Assembly: GCF_963675165.1 (NCBI RefSeq)
Contig: NC_087383.1
Span: 4,246,979 to 4,310,978, forward strand
From: Halichondria panicea
Taxonomy: Eukaryota > Porifera > Demospongiae > Suberitida > Halichondriidae
DNA length: 64,000 bases
Reading direction: 5' to 3'
Each line of letters opens with the position of its first letter. Within the stretch, counting starts at the first letter, position 1. Made by a program: the position numbers and the translations under genes. The notes beneath the pieces are model-generated. The model searched no databases and had not been told where the DNA came from. It saw nothing but the letters and a program-made list of their open reading frames with translations. Of this stretch, positions 22,531 through 34,212 are shown in pieces.

Positions 22531-25500
22531 TTACAAATTTGCTGCAAAGCTTGCAAATAGTAGAGAGGTTACCACGAGCAGTGGCAACATTGAGGCAACC
22601 AATGAAAGAGCGCCAGATTCAGTGGTGGTGGTTTCTTCACTTTGAGTCATGGAGACATCCTTCGTTGTGCTTTTCATGGTAGTAGTAGGGGGAGGTGTGC
22701 CAGTAGGACGAATGAAAGGTATGGCCGTGGTAGTGCAATTAGATGTGCAAACTGTCACTGTAAAACTCAGCATATAATCAAGTGATTCAACAAAGTCTAG
22801 GATGTGTAGAACAAGTGTTTCGTCTACTAGAGTAATCCAGGAATTCTCCGGAGGGATTTGGACATATCCTGTTGTTGTTAGCTTTGCTGTGTTCAATGTG
22901 AGAGCAGTTTGACTCAATAATCCATCTACATCTGTATATCGATAGTAAATCCAACCTGTTTCATTTGCAGTTGTACTCACTCCTAGAGAAGCTGCAGAGC
23001 TGGACAGTGGTTGGACAGAAAGCACAGCTCCTCTACTCACGTTGTATCTAATGAGTGTCTTGCTGTCGTAAAGACTGTCAGGGAAAGCTCCAATATCTCT
23101 TCGCTCATTCACCAGAAAGTCCAAAATTTCATCATCGTCATTTTCGGAGTATATCTTCACATTTCGAACAAGTTCATGAATTTGGAGCTCATCTAAAATA
23201 GAGAGTCTCGGATCTCCAAGAGGATTTATGTTCTGAAAAGTTGCAGAGAAGTTTCTGAATTCTCCTTGCAAACTGGAAATCATAAACCACCTCACAACAA
23301 CTGTGCTCTGAGCAGCTAGATCTCCCAGTGTGAGAGACAATGATGGTGTAATACTATTATTTCCAATGTTGGCCCCGATTATCATGAAGTTGATTAGCAA
23401 TCCTTTTTTGTTTTCTATAATCTCCGGCTGTCCGGAAGACAGCGTTAGACTGCTAGCAGCTCCATAGCCAGCATTTTTGACAATAACTCCGAGTGTAAAT
23501 GGAATAGATGGTTCAACTTCTTCAGTGAAGGGATCATCGGCAACTATAACTCTCTCCCAAAAATAGTGCACAAGCAGCGATGGATCAGGAGTGACAGTGA
23601 TAAGTGTAGGAAGAAGTGGAATGGTTATGTTCTCATTCTCAAAAGAGTACCTAAGAGTACCCCCCACACCATACACTCGATCAGATTCCGGGGCAGCTTC
23701 GGACAAAGGCACTATCAACCACTCAACTGAGCCTGACCCTCCACTCATCAACGTCCAGGTGTCTCCACTTCTCACTAAGGAACCACCCAAAGTCTCGTTA
23801 CTGATTGAAAACACGGTAGTAGAGACACTTCCATCACTCGAGTCCGTGATAATAATTTCCAGTGTCATTTGCGCAAGATTTACATCCTCTTGATTTTCTA
23901 TCTCTAATCTAGCCAGGAATGCTTCTCGAGTAATCGCAAGCTCTTGCTCAATTCGAATTCTAACGATGGCACATATTCCTTCTTCTTCCTCCCACTGTTC
24001 AAGCTGGTTTATTTCGTTGGCTGAAAATGTGTAAGCGTCTAAATAAGAAGAGAATCCTTTATTGACTGCAATCTCATTATATCGGTTGATGTCGTTCGTT
24101 CGTGATTCAACAAATGAGTACGATGCTATGTTGGATCCGTTGATAGACTCCAGTTGACCACTGTTCCATCCACTCAGAGTATTATTGAGACGATTCAAAA
24201 GATTCTCCACATCTTCAATGGTAGTGCTGCCAGGTGGTGGGACCGAAAGAATAGCTAACCTTTCTGCAAATGATATCAACACTCCACCATCGCTAGCATC
24301 ATCGAATACCGGTTCAAGAACTTGTGACACCCATCCTGGGTCACCTACAGAGAGCCACATGTCATTACCGAAAATCTCTACCGCAAGGTCTAAACTTAAA
24401 TCTATCGGATACATTGACTCGAGATGGTCGTTGACAGTGCTTAATAAAGTTTGCCTCTTTTTCCTTGAGGAGCCTCCAGAAGAACCCGAGAAGCAAGCAT
24501 CATAAACATCATAGATACAGAGACTGCCGTCCAAGCCTTCTTTGGCTTGTTTAGCACGTCCACTGCGTACCCAGTTCCCAGGAATGAGGCAGTTTATCCA
24601 TTTCACAATGTCAATAGGCCCATTGATACCGGAACCACTGACAATCATTGGAATACAGCCAACAAGAGGAAAATTGGGTGTGGGAAGACAACCAATCAAA
24701 TTCTGCAAGCAGTCATTGCAAAATGCAGGCGTGCTAGCAGAGTAACCGCTGAATGAGAATAGAGGCCCGATACTGCCTCCACCAGGTCCTGTGCCACCAC
24801 AGCCATTACATGTGAATATTGGAGGTCTTACTTCAGATATTACTGTTTCGGGTCTCCTTAGGACAACTGGAATATTTCGTAACTGTAAATCTCCACAAAC
24901 ATAGCTATATGCAATGTTGATAATGTAAATAACCCATATAACAGTTGTGACAAGTGCTCTTTTATCGATATTTTTTCTTGCGACATGAACAACTGCTGTC
25001 ACTGATGATAGAGCTTCGAGATTTCCAAGGAAGTCACTATCAATAGTGAATTCAAGGAAAGGATGGTCTGTGGGTAGATTTATGTTCACATCATTAGCTC
25101 GAATTAATCCATGATTTGTGACGTTCAGTTGAATGTAGTCTACAAATCCGAGCTCAAGTTCTTCAAGGTCAAATTCAGTTGGAGAAACTGTGACAACAGG
25201 AATCGGCACATTGGTTTCAAAATCAGCTTCAAGAGTGATCACATACGTGTCTTCAAAAGCTACTGGTGTAACACTCCAAGTATATGTGACTGCTTGTCTC
25301 TCGAGAAAGAAAGTCAAAGTAGGGTTATCGATTGTTGTGATCACTACTTGATGTAGAGACCTGTGATCAGGAGCTTCGATAAAGACTTCGTAGCGATCCT
25401 CAAAGATATTGACAAAGAGAGCACTTCCAACTCTTTCCTCTGTAGTGACAGTGGTTCTAATATTTTGTTGATAGTTGATGATAGTCACAACAGCATCACT

Positions 25501-28500
25501 AACAAGTGGCTCACCACTAGCAAAGTACGTATATTCGTCTTCAATGACAATTGTCAAGTTCATTAGTGTATCTGAAGACACAGTAAGTGATACTGGAATC
25601 TGCTGAGACGCTTCATTACTGACTACGTAGAACGAAGCACTGATCTTGCCTAGAGGCATGTTGTCATTGACCATGGCTTGGATAGATAAGGAAGCTGATT
25701 CTTCACTCTTAAGGTCAAATTGTCTGTTACCGTACCTCCTGTCATTGTTTCCAAGTCCAATGAATGAGAAAATGGGGCTGTTGGGAAGTATCGGTTGAAC
25801 ATTTAGTGCTGTGGCTCGTCCAACATTGGTAATGTTAAACTGGAAAATAATAGATTTTCCTTGAATGATTCGAGCGGATATTTGTGAGGGAGATATCAAA
25901 AACCTTGGTAGTATTTGCTGAATTCGGAGGTTTATTAAAACTGATGTTGATGCACCTTCATCAGTTTCAAATCGAACGACAAACAACCTTCGAAGAGCTC
26001 GACTGCTAGTAGCAGTAATGTCAATAAAAATGCATTCTCCAGTTTTGATGTTTCTAGTTGGGGGATCTTGCTTGAGAAAAACTTCAACTTGAAGATCCTC
26101 TGTAGTGGGAATGCTGGTTGTCGTGTGTAGTCTCGTCAAATCTGCTGGTCCGTCATTACAAATCATTGTTGTGTTGTGGAACGTCTCTTGGAAATCGCTC
26201 AAAGTTTCACCAGATAATGATATGGAGGAAGGTATAAGTCTAAACCCAAGAAATAGCCAGCTCACAGACTCACTCATTAGTGGCAATTGTGGATGTCGAA
26301 CTTGAGCAGTGTAAGAGCCATATTCCGTAGGTGCTGGATTGAAAACAGTGGAGAAAGTTCCATCAGTTAGTGAGAATGCAGTGAGTGTTTGAGTGGTAGC
26401 GCCTCGTCTTATGTCGATGCTTACTGGTACAATTCCAGCTAAGAAATCACGGACTTGATTGCCTTCAAAGTACTCTATTCTACCTGTCAGAGTGACAGGC
26501 TGAGCTCTTGGGTATGTGTTTAGTGTGACAGGGTCCAAAGTAGCAGTATATCCTGGTCTAACAACAAGAGTCCAAGTAACAACAATTATACCAACTTCAT
26601 TCTCAATGCTCACAGATACAGTGTGATTTCCAGCTCGTGCTCTCGCCCATGCAATCTGTTGCATGTTCTCGTTCAGACGAAGTCTGTCAGGTGAAGATAT
26701 CAAAGTCCATGAAAGTGGAGTAGTTCCTTGTAATAGAGGAATATTTAATATGTAAGGTTCAGCTTCTTCAAGTACTGTGTCGTTTATAGTGCCAATCTCA
26801 GGTTCAAATATTTGCACACTGCAATTGCTCCCAGACCACGGCCTAGTACAGCTGCATTGGCCGAACGAGCAAGTTCCTCTCGGTGGGAATTCATTACGAC
26901 CACAGGCGTTGGGTGGACAGGTGTCGAAAAATCTGATGGTCTGTACAGCTTCGGCAACACTGCCACAAGCGTGAGCTGTCCAGTTTCGAGTAAATTCACC
27001 AGGGCATGTAAATTCAGAAACAGAATCAGTAAACGTTAAATCAAGAGGGATCCGACAAGGATTTGGAGCAGATGCAGTAGATGCTGGTATGTTAAATGTG
27101 CCCATAGTACTGTCACACGAGAATGCCAAAACTGGAACAAATGAAATGCTAAGTGAATATTCAAGAGCAACAAATTGCACAGAATGGTCTATGTTTCCAG
27201 CTACATCGGTTGCAGTCCAGGTTCGCTGAATATAGCATCCTAGATTCAAGTCTTGATACCTAATTGAAACTGGTTCAGGTCGATTATCAAAAGCTGTAGG
27301 TCGTCCAGTTACATCAGGACTTACTTCAGAGCAAAGAGTACTTGTGTTGGAGAGGTTTGCTATTCGTGGATTTTCATAATCAGTTTCCCACGTATATGAA
27401 AATTCCTGTCCTCGATTGCCAACGTCATCAGTGGGTATTACTACAAAGACGTATGATTTGTTGTGCTCGAGAATTGAAGTGGAAAAAAATCGTTGGTTAC
27501 AAGAGACAATATTTCCTCGTGAACTGTTGAATTCAAACAATAGACAGCCAAATGTGCAGATCTCATTACAGCTGAACGTCAGTCTTGATGACAGTTGATT
27601 AGAAACTAATGCGGGTCTTTGGTTGATAAATGCAACTGGTGGTGTTAAATCAACAATGAAGTTGTGTGATATAGTAGCAGCATTGCCTGCTAAATCAGTT
27701 GCTGCAATCTCAATCCTGTATGAGCCTCCCCTCAAATCCTCACCATTCCATGATGCTTGTGAGCAGTTAACAGGGCTGTTTTCAGTTTCAAATACAACAA
27801 CACAAGTCCAGGTCACTTCTTCATTGCTCATCCAGTCTATTGTGATGTTTTCATTGGTTCTTGATGGATTGTTCACAAAGGTGATAACAGGAGGAGTGAT
27901 GTCCATGGTTTCAAAAGTCCAGAAGGATTTATCAGTGATTGGCTCATTTCCAGGCCCACAATCTTCCAGGCCTCGCACAATTCCTCTGTCTAGAGTGATG
28001 AAGTAGTATGCTTTTTCTGGGAATCTGAATGCTGGGGAGATAAAGACTTCACTGTTGTTGAAGCTTATCTCAGGAGAAAAAGATCCATCTATATGGTACA
28101 CTTGTTGCCTTGTTGTATTATCAAAGAATCGTACTGATGCAGCTATAGATGGACGTCGAATTTCTTGATCAAATGAAACAGTCCATGTTGTGTGAAGGGG
28201 ATGTACTAGTGCTTGATTTGGGAATGCTGAATTTAGAAGTGACTGAGGTGGAAAAGTTCCAACCAGAAACTGTATGCAATTTTGCTCATTAGTGAGGCCA
28301 CCAGAATTAACTGCCGTATAACAGAACAGGTGAGTTTGATTCTCTTGATTGGCTTGTGGAGTCCATGTTATATTAACAAAGTAGTTGTCTGTTTCTTGTA
28401 TACGTTGTATCTCACTTCTGCGAAGTCCAAGTGGGGACGTAGTTTGGAGCTCCGTAATCGAAGCACTTGCTCCACCACTATTGGCAATTATCTGAGTGAA

Positions 28501-30523
28501 GAAGCTTGTCCCGCTAGGGATTGCCACACATGATCCTCCAATGATTGTGGGTGGAATGAACTGTGGTTGGCGGGAACAAGACTCAGTTGAAGCAAAAACA
28601 AATATCAAGAATTGAAGAGCTACAGAACTTAGTGGTTCCAGAGAACCTGGAATAAAATCTTCAATAACTATTGCTGCAGCATTAAAACCGTTTCTTCTAT
28701 TCGCTTCATAAGTGAATGTGCAGGTGGATGAATCAAGAATTGCCCCAGGGAATCTATTACAAATACCACCACACTCACTACCAATTCCCCATCGGCACCT
28801 GACAATGTCACCATCTGGGTCGCTAACAGCTATTGGCAGTGTATGGTTGCAACCTTCTTGCAAACGAATCACCGGTGAAGTAATGGCACGTGGTGTCGAG
28901 TTGATACGCCCAGTATCGTTCCTCCTTGTTAGGGAAAAGGTTGTTGGTACATTCCATCTACTACTGAACGGTGCTATCCATGCATTCCCTGAAAATCCTA
29001 TTGTAACAGAGGTACTAGTGCCTGGAAATGTATACACAACACGATTTTCTCCAAACGACCAGTTTTCGACTATACTGAAGTCAGTACAAACGTAGGACAA
29101 TGATGTAATAGTGCCTCTGCAACCACTACTGCAAGTTAGAGAGCCTTCACCAGACAGCAAAGTTTCTTGATTAACTGTAGTGGCGCTACAGCTGCCACCA
29201 CCTCCAGAGTTCCTCCTCCAAGAAACACGGTAGGTTATCTCCATCTAAGTTGCAAGATCATTTATTAACTGTTTTTGAAAGTACTGTATAACTATAATAC
29301 TGAATGTTTTGTGAGTGAAAAACCTTTTCATGCGTGAGCTGACACTTTGCAAATGAAATTTTCTTGCCTATTACTAACTCGATCATTATAGTCGAACAAA
29401 TCTCACTCACTATATCGATTAAGTTTATCAGGCTGTATAGCTGCATGCAGGTTCTCTAAATGTGTTTCCCCTATAATTATAAAGAGAAAATTAACCATCT
29501 CAGTAGCTGCTAATTGTAATGAGCCATGCAGTGCTGCTTGGGTGTGCCTGGGTGTGCCGTGCCTATACTTGTACTTTTCATTATGCTGAGTTAAGACAAA
29601 ATAAGCAAATTAAATGGTGGATTCTCGCTACTTAATTCGGTTATCCTGATTTACAGTCATGATACGCCGGACAGCCATCTAGTTGCACGGTGTTAGTAAT
29701 CACTATAATTATTCCGTCACAATGCTGATTGCTTGCTGACTAGTATACGATCATGCATAATAATAATTATATGGCGATTTGGTGTTATCATGAGTGCATA
29801 TAATTTATTTTATATGACTGATACGTTATTTTTATGCCGGAATTCAAAATTAAGTGTGACCCCATAATTTATTGTCACAATACCATGCAATAAACAATAA
29901 ACCATTTTACAATTATGCACAAGCTCGCAAGGCTTTCATATAGACAGGAGTGTATAGAGAGAGTTGCAAAACAACTTTTAGATCATTTCCTGCATCTGTT
30001 CAAAGGTCAAGCATTTCTACTTAGTAACATCATATCAGATCTCATTACTGAGACTGCGTATATATCCTTTAGCGCTGCTTGTGTCTATCATATTATAGCA
30101 TGCTATTATATAATTATGTGCTTTATTAGAATTTTGCCTATAGCCGTAGACGCAGCAACAGGCATGTATACAGACACACCAATTCAACATGCTGCTATTA
30201 CTTTTATAGCTTACTACATAACTATACATGCACTACCATGGCAGCAAGTCTCAAACCTTTCAACAATTAGATCTATGTTGCAATGTTATAATTATTACAA
30301 TTAATTAAATCCTACATTTCAAGTTTCTTATAGTTTACATGCATGCATAAAAATTATGGCCTAGATCACAGCATTAGGAGTGCAAAACTCAGCTTACTTC
30401 ATTCTCTGCTCCTCCTGGCTGTGGCCTGACCATGATAATGGCTCCTCTGAAGTGGCTACCTCTCACTGCCAGGGTGCAGCAAGCAGCTCCCAGCAGGAGC
30501 ACTTTCAGAATGTTGTTGAGCAT
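22531..30523 (-). CDS. Giant secreted/anchored multi-domain surface protein (about 2,279 aa)
   Basis: Exon 1 (30398-30523) encodes 42 residues with a signal peptide (ILKVLLLGAACCTLA). Exon 2 (22531-29244) is one 6.7-kb exon joining in frame (GAA|GTAAGC to CTTAG|ATGGAG). Exon 2 opens with a Cys/Gly-rich module (SGGGGSCS), then a dystroglycan/cadherin-like VSDPDGDIVRCRW block. Next come Ig-like repeats beginning DxTPP, an HYR-like segment ending WTATDVAGN (about residues 640-700 of exon 2), an EGF-like domain with six or more Cys (about 770-810) and several NEW3/CARDB-like beta domains. A dibasic furin-type site RKKRQ sits at about residue 1592. The C-terminus is a Ser/Thr-rich stalk and one hydrophobic segment with almost no tail: a GPI signal or a single membrane span. 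Many NxS/T sites are visible. I know of no named family; adhesion or matrix role is inferred. The absence of introns over 6.7 kb is unusual here. Fragments of a dead paralogue lie at 17.6 and 21.3 kb. Confidence 0.85.
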
Positions 30524-30905
30524 TCAGTGCTCTTTGATGTGAAGTTAGCCAACAGATGTGATCAATAAATCATTTACCAACTGGCAAGCTACATGTAGCT
30601 AGGTTAGATATTCTGGGCTAGACTCTGCATCTGGTGTGTGCAGTATTTTTATAGTGCATTCGCATTGAATTGTAGCCGCAATGGCCCAACCGAGGCTAAA
30701 ATTAATATTGACAATTTGCAAGACACGCCCCTTCAGAGCCTTTGATCGAGTAGCCTCGAGACGGCGTGGTCTCGAGGCTATTGATCGAGTGGCTGATTTT
30801 GAGCTCTCAAGACAATACCAGTCACGTTCACCTAGCCTGTACTGTAAAGCTAGCTAGCTGTACAGTAGTACAGTCGAGTCTAGTACACATGGTACAGTAG
30901 GATCG
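30524..30905. promoter_or_regulatory. Shared head-to-head promoter interval, 382 bp
   Basis: It separates the start codons of the giant gene (minus, 30523) and the GKAP1 gene (plus, 30906), so both promoters must lie here or overlap. It carries micro-palindromic element F in its middle. I see no clear TATA box. Confidence 0.55.
30751..30780. mobile_element. Micro-palindromic element F (30 bp, TSD TTGATCGAG)
   Basis: This is the smallest copy: 13-bp arms TAGCCTCGAGACG and CGTGGTCTCGAGGCTA around a tiny imperfect centre. Perfect 9-bp duplications TTGATCGAG lie at 30742-30750 and 30781-30789. It lies in the interval between two divergent genes. Confidence 0.9.
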
Positions 30906-33893
30906 ATGATGTCTGGTATCAAAGGTGGCATCAGTGTGCAGAAATCCAAGTTTTCAGTCCTGACCATAGACTCTTTGTCTGAAGATAGTGACTCAGATAG
31001 TGCTATAACCAGTGACTGGACCCAAGTGAAAGCTATTGGAATAGGCAAACAAAAGGGCAAAGGGAAGCAAGGAGAAACTCTGTTACCTGGAAAAGATGGA
31101 GAGAGACCACTGAGCAAGAATGCCAAGAAGAGGGCACGAAAGAGAAAACAACGAAATATTTCGGAGGTTAGATATAGATATAGATAACAGTTAATTCTAT
31201 TATTGCTATACCGTATTTTTTTTAAATTGCAGCGCCACTAAAAATTAATTACGATTTTCCAGTGGCGCACAAAACTATAATTCCAGTTTGGCGCTTTAGA
31301 ACGTACCGTACTTATTCGATTTAAGGCCACACTTTTAAATAATTACGAATTCAAAGATCGTTTCTTTTGGAGGTTGAACAATTATGTTGAAGCCCAGGTG
31401 TCGCATATTTAGAGGCTCACATCTAATTGGAGGTTACTCTACTATAGGCTGCTTAAATTACATTGCAACAGTCGCTATTTTTTAGAGGTCGAACCTTGGA
31501 AAGATCGAGGGTGTCGCATATTTGGAGGCTCGCTTTAAATCGAATAAGTACGATAGAGTAGATTAGTTTCCACGAGGTTATCATAGATCAGTTGTACACG
31601 TAGCCTCGATTTAAGGCCCCGTTATAATAATTATCTAAGCTCCACCAAAAAATAATTCCAGAAAATACTTGACCTCAATTGGAGTAAAATTAAAATTACT
31701 TGGCGCGCTTCTATTAGAGTGGGCTGTAATTAGAAGAAAGACAGAAACGTGTAAGCGTGCTACTACAACAGGTATAGTTACACAGAATGAGCACATTTGC
31801 TTGTGGTTTATTATGGCACTGTGTGTAGAAACAGGCCATCAGCTTGGCTATTCGGGCCACACCCATGTACAGCTTTGGCTTGTTAAAACAGCCTCGAATG
31901 AATCGCGGAGAAAAGCAGATGTTTCTCTCGAAGGTACTGTCGTTTCCAATCCCTCCATTTACAGTAATCTTTTAGATAGAAATCTAACTTGAGGTCTACT
32001 AATACACACAGTAACAGCTATTATTTTTCTCCAGTCCTCCGATGGCAAGCCTGCTGAGTCAGCCACTCTGTTGCCGGGTAACTTGAGCTGGGAGCAAGAG
32101 ACAAGGATGAGGAGCCAGGCGGCAGCTGACCAGGAATTCCAGAAAGACATGGAGGTGACTCTGTAGCCTATTATTGTGTCATGATAAACAGGTCACTCTC
32201 CAACTTAAGACCCAAATTTCCAATACCCAGTACGTGACTTTGCGTTTCAGCCTGTGTTTAGCAAACACAACTTCTTTGCATCCACTTTTGGTCCTGATAA
32301 CGCTGCTTGTAGTAATTATTTTGCTAAGAATTTAGAAATGGTTTTTCACACCTTTTTATCATTGATTGTTTCGTGCAGAAAGCCATTTTGATGAGCAAGT
32401 CGGATGCTCAAGACCATACTAAGGTATAAACAGTATTCAGAATACTGGAAAGCAAACTGAACCAGCCTTGATTTTCTATTTGCATGCTTGAACTTTTGTG
32501 TACATATATTTGACTCCGTGTCTAAATCCTTGCTGAGTCAGCTTAAAATGCTTGAAGTCCATCCCATCTATCCCTATCTATCTATGCCCCAGTTGCTGGA
32601 GGAAAGCCATCTGGCTGAGAGGGTTGCCATAACCGAGTCTCTCTCCTCAAACAAACTTCCCACCAAGACTAGCGGGAAGAAAGGTGTTACCCTATCACTG
32701 CAAGAGTTCCAGCGTGGAGATACAGCTGGTGTGTGTGTGTGTTTGTGTATTTTCCATAATTATTATAATTCTCTTTGATATGAGCCCCAATTAAGCCGAT
32801 AATCGAGACCGTGTCACACTTCTAATCGAGAATTGCTCTCTTTTCTTTCAATGTAGACAACCAGAAGTCATTGTCAACTAAAACAAAACCTCAAGTTTCA
32901 GACATTTTGGATGTGAGTGAGACGTATTAGTTTGTAGCGTAATCACGTTGCTTATATTTCCTCTAAGAAGCCACTGCCCCTCACACCGACCACACCTACT
33001 GATAATTTTTTTGATCGTTTGAGTGTAAGTGTAGCGAAGGAAGTTGGTAAAGAACACAGCAAACAAGCACCAGCCACCAACAAACAGGTATAGAGTTAAG
33101 AGCAGTGTAAGAACTGTGTAGAGTTGTAACAAATATCAAGAATAGGGCTGTTTTACTGGATTAACTAACCATAAACTTGAGTCTAGCTCTTAGGGAGGTC
33201 TGTTACACTACACTGTACAGGATGCTAACTCTTCTGAGGACCTCCCTCGAATAGCACAGCTCAAAGATGAATTAGAGAAGAGAGACACTGTAATAGAGAA
33301 ACTTCGAAAGCACAACGAACTTTTTAAGGTAAATTAATCGTTATGAGCACTATGTACTGTCCTGGTACTGTACATTATAACAATGTGTTGACACAACTAC
33401 GGTATAGGGTCACTTGAACGTACACTCATTGATTCCATTTTCCTTTGCTCCTAGAAAGCCCTACGAGAGGCTAAGGAGAGGAACCAGTCACTATACAAGA
33501 TCCTTAGTCAAGGAGAATGTAAGTCCACCCTTGGTTGTGTACAGATCACACCTCAATGGTGTTGCTCTGTTTTGTCCAGTCTCTACCAAGACCCAGCTGA
33601 TTGAGCAGGTTGAGCAGCTAACCACAGTCAAGAATGAGCTCACCGATGAGGTTTGCTTTTCTTAATGTATAATAATTATCTTTGCCCGGTTTGTATTGTA
33701 GGTGGAGTCATTGCACATTTCTTTAGAGCAAGAGAAATCCAAGAACAAAGGTCTCAAACTGGAATTGGCTAAATTAATGGTGAGCTTTATTCTTTCTGTG
33801 TGGTATATTTTGTACGTTCTATACTTTTTGCTCATTGCTCTATTTCTGTAGGGTGGATCAGTTAAAGCTTCAAGAACGAACAGCTCAAGCTGA
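30906..33893 (+). CDS. GKAP1: G kinase-anchoring protein 1 (GKAP1) orthologue, 375 aa, 11 exons
   Basis: Exons: 30906-31166, 32035-32154, 32379-32423, 32593-32728, 32857-32912, 32968-33087, 33194-33328, 33455-33518, 33580-33650, 33702-33779, 33852-33893. All are in phase with GT-AG introns, total 375 aa (human 366). Landmarks line up with vertebrate GKAP1: N-terminal FSVLTIDS followed by acidic serines, a Lys/Arg-rich stretch (KNAKKRARKRKQR), KAILMSK, VTLSLQEFQ, NFFDRL, then a C-terminal coiled coil from about residue 250 (QLKDELEKRDTVIEKLRKH, SLHISLEQEKSKNKGLKLEL) ending near GGS. In mammals GKAP1 anchors cGMP-dependent kinase I-alpha at the Golgi and also binds insulin-receptor substrate; a similar anchoring role is inferred. 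The start could be the first or second of two adjacent ATGs. Intron 1 holds a MITE (31304-31555). Confidence 0.92.
31304..31555. repeat. MITE with TACCGTACTTATTCGAT ends, 252 bp
   Basis: The left end TACCGTACTTATTCGATTTA is matched by the right-end complement TATCGTACTTATTCGATTTA. Internally it repeats GTGTCGCATATTT-GAGGCTC. It lies in intron 1 of GKAP1 and shares the terminal TACCGTA with other elements in the window. Confidence 0.75.
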
Positions 33894-34212
33894 TCATGGA
33901 CTAGCTATCATGGACACTTCGTTTATAGTGTTTTGTGTACATTTCATCTAATCATATTATTCTGACTTTGCAATATCAACCCTGTATCAATCCACAGCAC
34001 GAGTTAATCAGTCTCATTCATTAGCCGCATTTTGGTGGGTGGCCTCACTGATGACCTGCATGCACGTGTATGTATATCGATTACACTTCGATTTATAGCC
34101 GCACATAATATGGCTGGTGCGCACATGACATGCGCGATTTTAAATAAAACATGCATTTTTCAAACACACGACGACATGCATGCAAGTGTAGTACGGTTTT
34201 TGGTGAAGCAAA
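33894..34212. other. Intergenic spacer between GKAP1 and the GAF gene
   Basis: This 319-bp spacer lies between two same-strand genes. No clear AATAAA follows the GKAP1 stop; nothing else is recognised. Confidence 0.4.

Noticed and set aside
26777-26999. Antisense and alternative-frame ORFs inside the giant exon
   Set aside because: They are shadows of the long coding frame on the minus strand.
29915-30304. 129-codon plus-strand frame
   Set aside because: It lies in the intron of the giant gene on the opposite strand, has AT-driven hydrophobic composition and no recognisable similarity.
31600-31620. TAGCCTCGATTTAAGGCC as another micro-palindromic element
   Set aside because: Only one end is present; no CGAGGCTA partner or 9-bp duplication nearby.
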